Assembly (NCBI RefSeq): GCF_900116565.1
Contig: NZ_FPCJ01000001.1
Coordinates: 2,166,540 to 2,230,539, forward strand
Length of the DNA stretch: 64,000 nucleotides
Source of the DNA: Thermoflavifilum thermophilum
Lineage (GTDB): Bacteria > Bacteroidota > Bacteroidia > Chitinophagales > Chitinophagaceae
Direction: 5' to 3'
In this document: positions 25,420-34,433 of the stretch, in pieces
How the letters are laid out: every line of letters starts with the position of its first letter
How positions within the stretch are numbered: position 1 is the stretch's first letter
Position numbers and translations under genes: made by a program
Notes under the pieces: model-generated
Seen by the model: the letters and a program-made list of their open reading frames with translations, nothing else
What the model was told of the DNA's origin: nothing
Databases searched by the model: none

Positions 25420-28035
25420 TTATGATAGCGTACGCAACGTTTCTTCAATAACCCGGATTTTTTCAAGGGTATCTTGTTTTTTCTTTTGTTCACGCTCCAC
25501 TACTTCAGATTTTGCATGTTGCAGAAAACGCTCATTTTGCAGCTTTTCTTCAATTTTTTGCAAAAAGCTTTTCAGGTAATTTAGTTCCTTCTCCAGATTT
25601 TGTTTTTGATGATCTGATGCTGTGGATGCCAGCTCCGGTATTTTGATGTAGAGGATATCTTTCCCTACTACCGTGCGAATGGCCTGTTCTGGAGCATCGT
25701 CGGTGAAAACAATATTTTGTACATGCAACTGTGAGTGCAGGATAGGTATGCATGTTTCATATTTTTCGCGTTGGGTGGTCTGGATCCATAACTCGTAGGG
25801 TTGTTTGGCTTTGATCTGGTGCATTTGCAAAGTTTGACGAACAGCTGCAAGTACATCTTTCAACAGCAACCCTTGCTGTACGATTTCTTCATCTGCGTCT
25901 GTAGCTGCAGGGATGGGCTTAATGATGAGATCATCGTTTGCATCACGCGGGGATAACTGATGATAGATTTCTTCCGTAATAAAAGGCATATAAGGATGCA
26001 GCAATTGCAACAGGGTTTCGAAATAAGATTTGGTGATTTGCAGGCCATCAGCGTCAGGAGCAGGTTTCATCCATTCCAGATAGGTGCTGCAGAAATCTTC
26101 CCAGATGAGCGTGTATAGATTTTTCAGGTTTTCGCTTAACCGGAATTGTTCAAAATCTTTTTCCGTTTGCCGGATAAATGCCTGCAGGCGATGATGAAAC
26201 CATTTAATTGGAAAATCGGTTGCAGGCTTGGTTTGCTCGTTGATTCTGGGTTCCCAGCTTTTAATGAGTCGCAGGGCATTCCAGAGTTTATTGCAGAAAT
26301 GCAAACCTTGCTCGCATCCTTTTTCATCGAACAGCAAATCGTTGCCGGCGGGCGAAGAGATCATGATTCCGAAGCGCACGGCATCCGCACCATACTGGTC
26401 AATCAACTGCGAAAGATCGGGCGAATTGCCGAGCGATTTGCTCATTTTTCTACCCAGCTTATCGCGCACCATACCCGTGAAATACACGTAACGGAAGGGA
26501 ATCTCGCCGGTGAAATGCAAACCGGCCATGATCATGCGCGCTACCCAAAAGAAAATAATGTCTTGTCCGGTTACCAGTACAGTGGTGGGATAGTAGTAGC
26601 GCCACTCGGCATTTCCGGGCTGTGTGATTCCTTGAAATACCTGTATAGGCCATAGCCAGGATGAAAACCAGGTATCCAGTACATCTTCGTCCTGATGGAG
26701 CTGAACATCTGTTGTTCCCATTGCCTTATGTGCCTGGGCGTAAGCCTCTTCGGCCGTTTCGGCTACATAGATATTTCCCTGCGCATCGTACCAGGCCGGT
26801 ATCCGATGCCCCCACCAAAGCTGGCGCGAAATACACCAGTCCTGCACATTTTCCATCCAGTGGCGGTAGGTATTCAGAAAACGTTCTTCTGGATGAATCT
26901 GGATTTGTCTTTGCAGCACCTCATCCAGTGCGGGTTTGGCAAGGTCTTTCATTTTCAGGAACCATTGGGTGGAAATGCGCGGCTCTACCACAGCGTTGCT
27001 GCGCTGGGAAAATCCATTTTTGTTAACAATGGTTTCTGTTTTTGCCAGAAATCCTTTTTCCCGGAGCAAGTCGGCAATTTTATTTCTCACCACAAAGCGG
27101 TCTTCACCCACAAATAGCTGGGCTGCAGCGCTCATGGTACCATCAGGATTCAATACATCAATAATGGGTAGCTGATGCTTGATGCCCAGCTGATAGTCGT
27201 TCCAGTCGTGGGCCGGCGTAATTTTCAGGCATCCTGTGCCGAAAGCCTGATCCACATACGCATCGGCAATAATGGGTATGCGGCGGTCAATCAGCGGCAC
27301 ATAGGCATATTTGCCGATGAGATGCTGATAGCGGGGATCTTCCGGATGCACTGCTATGGCCACATCACCCAGAATGGTTTCCGGACGGGTAGTAGCTACC
27401 GTGATCCGATCCGTACTGCCTTCGAGGGGATACTGCACGTAAAACAGCGTGGATTGCACTTCACGGTATTCCACTTCTTCATCACTCAGGGCAGTGAGAG
27501 CCACGGGATCCCAGTTGATCATCCGCTGCCCGCGGTAGATGAATCCTTCCCGATAGAGCTGTACAAACACCCTGATAACTGCCCGGGAATAGGTATCATC
27601 GAGGGTGAACGTCGTACGCTGCCAGTCGCAGCTGCAACCCAATTTTTTCAATTGTTCGTAAATGATGCCACCGTACTTTTCTTTCCACTCCCAGGCATGC
27701 TGCAGGAAGGCTTCTCTGCCAATATCTTGTTTGCGGATGCCCTGCGCCTTCAGCTGATTTACCACCCGGGCTTCCGTAGCTATGGAGGCATGATCCGCAC
27801 CTGGCACCCAGCAGGCATTGTAGCCCATCGCGCGGGCACGGCGGATGAGAATATCTTGTATGGTTTCGTTCAATGCATGTCCCATGTGCAGAACACCCGT
27901 TACATTGGGTGGGGGAATGACAATGGTATAAGGTTGACGTTGATCGGGCGTGGAATGAAAATATCCCTTCCCGAGCCAGTGTGCGTACCATTTTGCTTCC
28001 ACAGCCCCGTGCTGATAGGTTTTGGCTATTTCCAT
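25420..28035 (-). CDS. valS: ValS, valyl-tRNA synthetase
   Basis: Class I aminoacyl-tRNA synthetase that charges tRNA-Val, with an editing (CP1) domain. From the ATG at 28035 it is 871 aa, the normal size; an open extension of 34 codons upstream is rejected because a -7 box lies inside it. Signatures: 'PPPNVTGVLHMGHALN' (HIGH motif), 'GRKMSKSLGNSPD' (KMSKS motif), the editing-domain 'TTRPETILGD', the anticodon-binding domain and a C-terminal coiled coil (last ~65 residues, Lys/Glu rich) that contacts tRNA. Confidence 0.97.
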   Translation of the reverse strand: MEIAKTYQHGAVEAKWYAHWLGKGYFHSTPDQRQPYTIVIPPPNVTGVLHMGHALNETIQDILIRRARAMGYNACWVPGADHASIATEARVVNQLKAQGIRKQDIGREAFLQHAWEWKEKYGGIIYEQLKKLGCSCDWQRTTFTLDDTYSRAVIRVFVQLYREGFIYRGQRMINWDPVALTALSDEEVEYREVQSTLFYVQYPLEGSTDRITVATTRPETILGDVAIAVHPEDPRYQHLIGKYAYVPLIDRRIPIIADAYVDQAFGTGCLKITPAHDWNDYQLGIKHQLPIIDVLNPDGTMSAAAQLFVGEDRFVVRNKIADLLREKGFLAKTETIVNKNGFSQRSNAVVEPRISTQWFLKMKDLAKPALDEVLQRQIQIHPEERFLNTYRHWMENVQDWCISRQLWWGHRIPAWYDAQGNIYVAETAEEAYAQAHKAMGTTDVQLHQDEDVLDTWFSSWLWPIQVFQGITQPGNAEWRYYYPTTVLVTGQDIIFFWVARMIMAGLHFTGEIPFRYVYFTGMVRDKLGRKMSKSLGNSPDLSQLIDQYGADAVRFGIMISSPAGNDLLFDEKGCEQGLHFCNKLWNALRLIKSWEPRINEQTKPATDFPIKWFHHRLQAFIRQTEKDFEQFRLSENLKNLYTLIWEDFCSTYLEWMKPAPDADGLQITKSYFETLLQLLHPYMPFITEEIYHQLSPRDANDDLIIKPIPAATDADEEIVQQGLLLKDVLAAVRQTLQMHQIKAKQPYELWIQTTQREKYETCIPILHSQLHVQNIVFTDDAPEQAIRTVVGKDILYIKIPELASTASDHQKQNLEKELNYLKSFLQKIEEKLQNERFLQHAKSEVVEREQKKKQDTLEKIRVIEETLRTLS

Positions 28036-28040
28036 GGTTG

Positions 28041-28048
28041 CAAAAATA
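28041..28048 (-). promoter_or_regulatory. -7 box TATTTTTG of valS
   Basis: A perfect TAnnTTTG element on the minus strand, five bases before the valS ATG at 28035. It supports this start over the longer frame and would give a nearly leaderless mRNA. A convincing TTTG -33 box at the normal spacing is not seen. Confidence 0.45.
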
Positions 28049-28133
28049 TTGCTTGATGCGTGAAAACCCATCCGCCCGCGTTTAATAAAGACTAAAAAAT
28101 GAAAAGTGGAACGGGCTGACAAAGCTCGTCCGG

Positions 28134-29204
28134 TCATACACTTGAAACAGGGTGATCGGCTAAGCGGGCAGCTTCCGGGAAAGCCTGCAGCACCTGCAGG
28201 GTGTAATCTATCATGTCAGCATGAATGTCCAGATGCGTAACCATGCGAATGGATCGGGGACCGATCGGATGGACCAGAATCTGATGGGATCGCATGTATG
28301 CAGCAAATGATTCGGCTGTATAAGGTTGTTTCAGTTCAAAAATCACGATATTGGTTTCCACGGGTAGCAAAGCCTCCACAGCCGGATGGTTGGCCAATGC
28401 ATTGGCCAGCTGTTGGGCATGGATATGGTCTTCGGCCAGCCGTTCAATATGATGCTCAAGGGCATACAAACCAGCCGCTGCCAGAAATCCTGCCTGGCGC
28501 ATGCCGCCGCCCATCAGCTTTCGGATACGCCGTGCTTTTTGAATCAGAGCCCTACTCCCAATCAGTACAGAACCTACCGGACAGCCCAGTCCCTTGCTCA
28601 GGCAAATGGAAATGGTATCGAACAGCTCTCCATATTGCTTGGGCTGCTCCCTGCGGGCTACCAGCGCATGAAACAGCCGGGCACCGTCCAGGTGAAGGGC
28701 GAGCCCGCGTTCCCGACAAAGCTGATGGATGCGCTCTAACTCTTTCAGTTCATAGCAGCAGCCCCCGCCCCGATTCACCGTGTTTTCGATGCACACCAGC
28801 CGGGAAGGAGGTTTGTGAATATCATCCGGCTGAATAGCTTCCCGGATCTGCTCAGCCGTTATCAGGCCGCGGTTTCCGGGCAGCAGATGTGCCTGTACAC
28901 CCGAGTGAAAAGCCATGCCACCAGCTTCATATTGATACACATGCGCCAGTTCACTGCAAATCACCTCATCGCCAGGTTGGGTGTGGATTTTCACCGCAAT
29001 CTGATTGGTCATGGTACCCGAAGGACAAAACAAGCCGGCTTCCTTCCCAAACCATTCCGCCATCCGCTCTTCCAGCTTTTTAACGGTGGGATCTTCGCCC
29101 CACACATCATCGCCCACTTCGGCTTTCATCATAGCTTCCAGCATGCCAGGCGTGGGGCGCGTAACCGTGTCGCTTCTGAAATCAATACTTGTTAGAAAAT
29201 TCAT
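28134..29204 (-). CDS. Low-specificity L-threonine aldolase
   Basis: PLP enzyme that splits L-threonine or allo-threonine to glycine and acetaldehyde (356 aa). It starts 'MNFLTSIDFRSDTVTRPTPGM', a strong family signature. Other motifs are 'GDDVWGEDPTVKKLE', 'LHLDGARLFHA' with the PLP Asp, and the PLP lysine in 'SICLSKGLGCPVGS' near residue 203. It is transcribed divergently from rpoD and followed by valS after about 98 nt. Confidence 0.93.
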   Translation of the reverse strand: MNFLTSIDFRSDTVTRPTPGMLEAMMKAEVGDDVWGEDPTVKKLEERMAEWFGKEAGLFCPSGTMTNQIAVKIHTQPGDEVICSELAHVYQYEAGGMAFHSGVQAHLLPGNRGLITAEQIREAIQPDDIHKPPSRLVCIENTVNRGGGCCYELKELERIHQLCRERGLALHLDGARLFHALVARREQPKQYGELFDTISICLSKGLGCPVGSVLIGSRALIQKARRIRKLMGGGMRQAGFLAAAGLYALEHHIERLAEDHIHAQQLANALANHPAVEALLPVETNIVIFELKQPYTAESFAAYMRSHQILVHPIGPRSIRMVTHLDIHADMIDYTLQVLQAFPEAARLADHPVSSV

Positions 29205-29232
29205 AAAAAATGATATTCAGATTACCTTTTTG

Positions 29233-29265
29233 CTTGCAAAATCGTTATTATCTGTCGTAACTTTG
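29233..29265 (+). promoter_or_regulatory. Candidate rpoD promoter
   Basis: TAACTTTG at 29258-29265 is a perfect TAnnTTTG box, with CTTG at 29233-29236 (21-nt spacing) or TTTG at 29229-29232 (25-nt spacing) as the -33 element. It would leave a 5' untranslated region of about 155 nt before the ATG at 29428, unusually long compared with the other promoters in this window. Confidence 0.55.
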
Positions 29266-29427
29266 CGCTCAATTTTTTTACCGGAATCCACAAGAATCCT
29301 CCGGAAAAACCCCAACGCAAAGAAAAGATGACGTTGATATGAAATAAAACTTATGGAAATCAATTGCTTAAACAATCTTATTGTTGTAAAATTCGTTGAT
29401 TCTTTTCATTAAAAATCACCAATTCAT

Positions 29428-30285
29428 ATGAGGCAGCTTAAAATTGCCACTCAAATTACCAACAGGGATTCTCAGGCAGTTGAAAAGTACTTGCAAGAAA
29501 TCTCCAAGATTCCGTTGCTCACTCCGGAAGAAGAAACGGTGCTGGCACAACGCATCAAAATGAATGATCAAAAGGCGTTGGAACGACTGGTAACCGGAAA
29601 TCTCCGTTTTGTGGTATCAGTAGCCAAGCAATATCAGCATCAGGGCTTAAGCTTAAGTGATTTGATTAATGAAGGCAACCTGGGGTTGATTAAAGCCGCT
29701 CAACGCTTTGATGAAACCAAGGGTTTTAAATTTATTTCTTACGCTGTGTGGTGGATTCGTCAGTCGATTCTGCAGGCTTTGGCCGAGCAAGGGCGTTTGG
29801 TGCGTTTACCCCAGAATAAAATTGGCACTTACAACAAAGCCACAAAAGCCTATACCGCATTTGAACAGGAAAATGAGCGGGAACCCTCGCCGGAAGAATT
29901 AGCTGAAATGTTGCAGATGTCGGAGACGGAAATCAATAACATCATCAGCAGCAACACGCGCCATACCAGCCTCGATGCGCCTGTACACGAAGCCGAAGAC
30001 GTGTCTATGAGCGATTTGTTGGAAAGCAGCGACCAAACCGATGAAGATGTAATGAGGGAATCCTTGCGTGAAGAAATCCGTCGGGTATTGAAATCGCTTT
30101 CGCCGCGCGAAGCAGAAATCGTAACGGCTTATTTTGGTCTGGATGGAGAAAACGGAGTAACCATCGAACAAATTGGTCAGAAATATGATTTAACGAAAGA
30201 AAGGATCCGCCAGATCAAAGAAAGGGCTATCAAACGCCTGCAAAAAGCCCGCTATAGCAATGCATTGAAAGCTTATCTGGGTTAA
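29428..30285 (+). CDS. rpoD: Primary sigma factor RpoD (short Bacteroidota type)
   Basis: Housekeeping sigma-70, 285 aa, without the long N-terminal region 1.1 or non-conserved insert found in proteobacteria. Region 1.2 begins at 'DSQAVEKYLQEIS'. Region 2 includes 'DLINEGNLGLIKAAQRFD' and 'FKFISYAVWWIRQSI'. Region 3 follows 'GRLVRLP', and region 4.2 has the helix-turn-helix 'TIEQIGQKYDLTKERIRQIKERA'. In this phylum it recognises TTTG/TAnnTTTG promoters, in agreement with the boxes seen across the window. Confidence 0.97.
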   Translation: MRQLKIATQITNRDSQAVEKYLQEISKIPLLTPEEETVLAQRIKMNDQKALERLVTGNLRFVVSVAKQYQHQGLSLSDLINEGNLGLIKAAQRFDETKGFKFISYAVWWIRQSILQALAEQGRLVRLPQNKIGTYNKATKAYTAFEQENEREPSPEELAEMLQMSETEINNIISSNTRHTSLDAPVHEAEDVSMSDLLESSDQTDEDVMRESLREEIRRVLKSLSPREAEIVTAYFGLDGENGVTIEQIGQKYDLTKERIRQIKERAIKRLQKARYSNALKAYLG

Positions 30286-30324
30286 AGATTTTCACCGCCG
30301 GTCCATAGGTGGTGATGGGTGAAC

Positions 30325-30361
30325 AGAAGCCAGCGGCCTCAGGCGCTGGCTTCTTTATTTT
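30325..30361 (+). terminator. rpoD intrinsic terminator
   Basis: AGAAGCCAGCG (30325-30335) and CGCTGGCTTCT (30344-30354) form an 11-bp perfect stem around GCCTCAGG, followed by a T-rich tract (TTATTTTTTT). It lies 40 nt after the rpoD stop. Confidence 0.92.
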
Positions 30362-30429
30362 TTTGAAACTTTCATTACGCAACACAATCTCGGAATAGGC
30401 TATCTTCACGCTTTCTTTTGCATCACCAC

Positions 30430-31332
30430 ATGAAAGGTGCCTGGCAGATAAGAACTTTGCTGACAGCTGTTTTTATGATAAGCTGTGCCGGATGTGAAAA
30501 AAATATCCATATCCAGGTGGCTTCCCCGGCCGAGGAATTGGTGGTAGAGGGTTATATTGAAAGTTATCAGCAGCCCGTTGTCATTCTTACCCACAGCCTG
30601 AGTTATTTTTCGAGACTGGATACAACTGTGCTGTCAAATCTGTTTGTACATGGTGCACAAATCTGGGTAACGGATGAGCAACTGCATGATAGCATTTTGT
30701 TAGAGGAGAAAGCTCATGATACCGCAGGAGGTATTTTGTTTTATGATTACCGCCCTGTACAGAACGGCCACGTGGTGGGTTTGCCCGGGCATACCTACGA
30801 TTTGCATATTCAGGTGAACGGGAAACAGTATTTTGCTCGGACTACCATTCCTTCAACTGGAATTGAACTGGATTCGCTGTACTATTTATTGGTGAAGCCC
30901 ACCAGGGATCATCCCGACACGGATCGGGTGGTTTTGTTTGGCCGGTTTTATGATCCCCCTCAACTGGGAAATTATGCCCGGTATTTTACCAAGGTCAACA
31001 GTGAACCTTTTTATCCGGGGTATCATTCCGTAGCAGATGATGAAGTGGTCAACGGAACGGTATTTGATTTTCAGCTGGACCGGGGAGTTGATAAAAATCA
31101 GCCCATTGATCCGGAAACCTATGGTACTTTTCGGCTGGGCGATACGATAACCGTAAAATTTTGCGATATTGATAAGGCCACCTATGACTTCTGGCGCACA
31201 TGGGAATATGCTTTTACAACCAATGGCAATCCCTTTTCGGTGCCTATTCAGATATTGGGTAATATTCCCGGTGCATTGGGTTACTGGGGTGGTTATCGGG
31301 TGATGTATAAGTCCATTTACATTCCGAAATAA
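30430..31332 (+). CDS. DUF4249 family lipoprotein
   Basis: A 300 aa predicted lipoprotein of the DUF4249 family, function unknown, common in Bacteroidota. The start is the ATG at 30430; the longer frame begins at a TTG. The N-terminal hydrophobic stretch ends in the lipobox 'SCAGC', and the mature protein would begin at that Cys. Then comes 'LVVEGYIE', the usual opening of the family, and a beta-rich body. DUF4249 genes often follow SusC-type receptor genes, but none is present here. It is followed 15 nt later by trxB. Confidence 0.78.
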   Translation: MKGAWQIRTLLTAVFMISCAGCEKNIHIQVASPAEELVVEGYIESYQQPVVILTHSLSYFSRLDTTVLSNLFVHGAQIWVTDEQLHDSILLEEKAHDTAGGILFYDYRPVQNGHVVGLPGHTYDLHIQVNGKQYFARTTIPSTGIELDSLYYLLVKPTRDHPDTDRVVLFGRFYDPPQLGNYARYFTKVNSEPFYPGYHSVADDEVVNGTVFDFQLDRGVDKNQPIDPETYGTFRLGDTITVKFCDIDKATYDFWRTWEYAFTTNGNPFSVPIQILGNIPGALGYWGGYRVMYKSIYIPK

Positions 31333-31347
31333 AACAAAAGAAAGATT

Positions 31348-32316
31348 ATGGCAGCAGAACATGTAAAAGTGCTCATTATTGGTTCAGGCCCGGCAGGTTA
31401 TACCGCAGCTATCTATGCCGCCCGTGCTAACCTGAATCCCGTATTGTATCAGGGCCTTCAGCCGGGGGGACAGCTTACGATTACTACAGAAGTTGAGAAT
31501 TATCCGGGTTATCCCGATGGTGTGCAAGGGCCGGAAATGATGCAGGATTTTGAAAAACAGGCTCGTCGCATGGGTGCCGATATTCGTTTTGGGATAGTTA
31601 CCGCCGTCGATCTTTCCAAGCGGCCGTTTCGGGTGATTGTGGATGAAGAAAAGGAAATAACAGCCGATGCCCTGATCATCGCTACGGGCGCATCGGCCAA
31701 ATGGCTGGGCCTGGAATCGGAGCAACGGCTGAACGGAAGAGGCGTTTCGGCTTGTGCAGTTTGTGATGGTTTCTTTTTCCGGGGCAAAGAAGTAGCAATT
31801 GTGGGAGGAGGAGATACGGCCTGTGAAGAAGCCCTGTATCTCTCCAAGTTATGCACCCAGGTGCATATGCTTGTCAGACGCGATCAGATGCGGGCTTCAC
31901 AGATCATGCAGGAAAGGGTCAAACATACACCCAATATCCGGATTTACTGGAATACACAAACGGTTGATATCCTGGGTGAAGACAAGGTAGAAGGTGTAAA
32001 GATAAAAAACACTGTTACCGGTGAGGAAAGGGTGATTCCTGTATCGGCCTTTTTCGTGGCTATTGGCCACCAGCCTAATTCCCAGCTGTTTGCCGGCCAG
32101 CTGGATATGGATGAGAATGGGTACATCCGCACCCGGCCCGGGAGTACCTATACCAGCGTGGAAGGAGTTTTTGCTTGTGGCGACGTGCAGGATAAAATTT
32201 ACCGGCAAGCCGTAACAGCAGCCGGAAGTGGTTGCATGGCTGCACTGGATGCAGAACGATATTTATCGGCTCAGGAACATGCCCGGCGAAAAGAGGCTGG
32301 TTCGGTGGTTTCCTGA
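31348..32316 (+). CDS. trxB: TrxB, thioredoxin reductase
   Basis: FAD/NADPH enzyme that reduces thioredoxin in the cytoplasm (322 aa). It shows the FAD-binding '[18 protein letters not shown]', the redox motif 'CAVC' ('[13 protein letters not shown]', about residues 137-140), the NADPH-binding '[11 protein letters not shown]' and the C-terminal '[11 protein letters not shown]'. It is 15 nt behind the DUF4249 gene and ends at a shared terminator. Confidence 0.96.
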   Translation: MAAEHVKVLIIGSGPAGYTAAIYAARANLNPVLYQGLQPGGQLTITTEVENYPGYPDGVQGPEMMQDFEKQARRMGADIRFGIVTAVDLSKRPFRVIVDEEKEITADALIIATGASAKWLGLESEQRLNGRGVSACAVCDGFFFRGKEVAIVGGGDTACEEALYLSKLCTQVHMLVRRDQMRASQIMQERVKHTPNIRIYWNTQTVDILGEDKVEGVKIKNTVTGEERVIPVSAFFVAIGHQPNSQLFAGQLDMDENGYIRTRPGSTYTSVEGVFACGDVQDKIYRQAVTAAGSGCMAALDAERYLSAQEHARRKEAGSVVS

Positions 32317-32342
32317 GCTTTGCTCATTCGGATCAAAATGTT

Positions 32343-32376
32343 AGCCTTGCAGGCTAAAAGGCTTGCAAGGCTTTTC
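32343..32376 (+). terminator. Terminator between trxB and the convergent hexosaminidase gene
   Basis: AGCCTTGCA (32343-32351) and TGCAAGGCT (32364-32372) form a 9-bp stem around GGCTAAAAGGCT, which itself can add three pairs. A short T run (TTTTC) follows on the plus strand. It lies 26 nt after trxB and six nt before the hexosaminidase stop. Confidence 0.75.
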
Positions 32377-32378
32377 AT

Positions 32379-34322
32379 TTAAGGAATTGCAGCTGCAACC
32401 TCATCCCTGGCAAGTCTTGGCTGTATTGCCGGTGCTGAGATTTTACTGGAATTTCCTTGTGTGGCTGCATGCTGGTACACAGCACTGTAGGGTACGCTGA
32501 TATTGCCTGATGGAGTGACTTCTATGCATCGCAGTGTCAACGATTTTCCGGCAGGCAAATAGAGTGTGAAGGGCTTTTCAAATAACGGAGATGTGGGTGT
32601 AGGATTGCTGCCATCCAGGGTATAATAGATTTTGGTGCCAGGCAAGAGGGGTTTTAAATCAATCGTCAAGCTATCAGTTTGCAGGGTGCTATCCTGCAGG
32701 CCAATGGGTTCCGGAATGCGAAAATGCACGCCAGCCTGATCCAGCCAATGAAGTTGAGCGGGTAGGCGGCTCAGAAAATCCTGATAATTTTTTTTGGAAA
32801 GAGGCGTCCAGGCAGCTTCTGCAAGTGCCAGCATTCGGGGAAAGACCATGTATTCGGCTTCTCTGGTATTGGGAATGTATTCTGTCCAGAGGTTGGCCTG
32901 CATGCCGATGATATAATGCTGCTCATCCGGCGAAAGACTTGCTGGTACGGGATTATAGCCATATACTTTCCAGAGGGGCAGGTATCCACCGATATTCAAC
33001 GGCTCATAGGTCGGATTGCCCTGTCCGTGATCGAAATACAACCATTCACCCGGCGTCATGATTACATCATGATGTTGCTTGGCCGCTGCAATGCCTCCCT
33101 GTTCACCCCTCCAGCTCATGACGGTAGCGTGCGGTGCCAGGCCGCCTTCCAGAATTTCGTCCCAGCCAATGATATCCCGGCCATGTGCGTTTAGGAATTT
33201 CTCGATGCGCTGGATGAAATAGCTTTGCAGTTCTTCTTCGTTTTTCAGTCCCAGTTCACGGATCCGTTGCTGGCAAAGCGGACATTGTTTCCAATGATCT
33301 TTGGGGCATTCATCACCGCCGATATGAATGTAATGACTGGGGAAAAGTTGCATGACGCGTGTCAGCACATTTTCCAAAAACATGAATGTGCTGTCGTTTC
33401 CGGCGCAAAACACGTTGGGCGATACACCCCATTGCGTCCACACGTCATAAGTAGGACCAAAGCCCTTGCAACCCAGCCAGGGATAAGAAGCCAGTGCAGC
33501 CTGGGCATGGCCGGGCATTTCAATTTCAGGAATCACGGTGATGTAACGGGCTGCCGCGTATGCGACAATTTCTTTGATTTCTTCGTCGGTATAATACCCG
33601 CCATAGGGCTGCCCATCATAGATGCCGGAGTTGTGACCAATGACCGTTTGTTTGCGAAAGGCGCCCACTTGAGTAAGCTTAGGATATTGAGGAATTTGAA
33701 TCCGCCATCCCTGATCTTCGGTCAGATGCCAGTGAAAAGTGTTGAGTTTATAACGTGCCATCCAGTCCAGATAGCTTTTGATAAAAGACACCGGGAAAAA
33801 ATGCCGGCCACAGTCCAGATGCATGCCCCGGTAATGGAATCGTGGACTATCGACAATTTCCACAGCTGGAATTTCCAAATGGTTGGTTGGAGTTGCAGGG
33901 AAAAGTTGTAGTAAAGTTTGTACACCATAAAACAAACCGGCGCCGTCACCTGCACTGATGCGGATTTGCCGGTTATTTACCTGCAAATGGTATCCTTCAT
34001 GAGGGGTGCTTCCGGGTTTCAATAGTAGCTGTAAAGTAGCGGCTGTGGCTGATTGCGTGAGATGCAGGCTAAATCCATAGCGTTGTTTCAATGTCTGATT
34101 CAGTAAAGCTGCAATATGCTGAGCTTCGGCATCCGGCGCATAGATAAGGCTTTGAGGAGTGAATGTCAACGAACCATTTTCCTGTTTTACTAATACCGGT
34201 TCCGGAACAATTTCAATCTCTCTCTGGGAAAGATTATTTTGCAACGAAGCAAGCGTTTTCTGAGCAAAGCTTGAAATACATGCAAGCAACAAGCTGGTAG
34301 TGAGCAGGAGTATGTGTTTCAT
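32379..34322 (-). CDS. GH20 beta-N-acetylhexosaminidase
   Basis: Secreted exo-glycosidase that removes terminal GlcNAc or GalNAc (647 aa). The signal peptide ends near 'SSFAQK' (residue ~21). A GH20b domain (about 35-160) precedes the catalytic barrel. Its motifs are 'FHWHLTEDQGWRI', 'IPEIEMPGH' and the catalytic Asp-Glu in 'HIGGDECPKDHW'. A C-terminal CHB_HEX_C-type domain ('YYTLDGSNPTPTSPLF') follows. A divergent nucleotidyltransferase-kinase pair lies 111 nt upstream and could metabolise the released amino sugar. Confidence 0.94.
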   Translation of the reverse strand: MKHILLLTTSLLLACISSFAQKTLASLQNNLSQREIEIVPEPVLVKQENGSLTFTPQSLIYAPDAEAQHIAALLNQTLKQRYGFSLHLTQSATAATLQLLLKPGSTPHEGYHLQVNNRQIRISAGDGAGLFYGVQTLLQLFPATPTNHLEIPAVEIVDSPRFHYRGMHLDCGRHFFPVSFIKSYLDWMARYKLNTFHWHLTEDQGWRIQIPQYPKLTQVGAFRKQTVIGHNSGIYDGQPYGGYYTDEEIKEIVAYAAARYITVIPEIEMPGHAQAALASYPWLGCKGFGPTYDVWTQWGVSPNVFCAGNDSTFMFLENVLTRVMQLFPSHYIHIGGDECPKDHWKQCPLCQQRIRELGLKNEEELQSYFIQRIEKFLNAHGRDIIGWDEILEGGLAPHATVMSWRGEQGGIAAAKQHHDVIMTPGEWLYFDHGQGNPTYEPLNIGGYLPLWKVYGYNPVPASLSPDEQHYIIGMQANLWTEYIPNTREAEYMVFPRMLALAEAAWTPLSKKNYQDFLSRLPAQLHWLDQAGVHFRIPEPIGLQDSTLQTDSLTIDLKPLLPGTKIYYTLDGSNPTPTSPLFEKPFTLYLPAGKSLTLRCIEVTPSGNISVPYSAVYQHAATQGNSSKISAPAIQPRLARDEVAAAIP

Positions 34323-34347
34323 GGCAAGTACATTTCATTTATGGTTT

Positions 34348-34355
34348 CAAAAATA
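34348..34355 (-). promoter_or_regulatory. -7 box TATTTTTG of the hexosaminidase gene
   Basis: A perfect TAnnTTTG element on the minus strand, 25 nt before the ATG at 34322. It is paired with a divergent element at 34410-34417, so the 111-bp gap holds two back-to-back promoters. Confidence 0.5.
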
Positions 34356-34387
34356 TAGAAATAACCCTATAAAACAGCATGCAAACG

Positions 34388-34417
34388 TTGGATAAACTCA
34401 GGCAGTTGTTATTTTTG
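34388..34417 (+). promoter_or_regulatory. Promoter of the nucleotidyltransferase-kinase operon
   Basis: TATTTTTG at 34410-34417 preceded by TTG at 34388-34390 with 19-nt spacing. The -7 box ends 16 nt before the ATG at 34434. Confidence 0.55.
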
Positions 34418-34433
34418 TACCAAATCATTTCAC

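Noticed and set aside
27175-28056. Plus-strand open frame of 293 codons opposite valS
   Set aside because: Shadow of the valS editing and HIGH-motif region; no independent signal.
25420-28137. Longer valS start at 28137
   Set aside because: It would overlap the threonine aldolase stop and add 34 non-homologous residues; a -7 box lies just ahead of the ATG at 28035.
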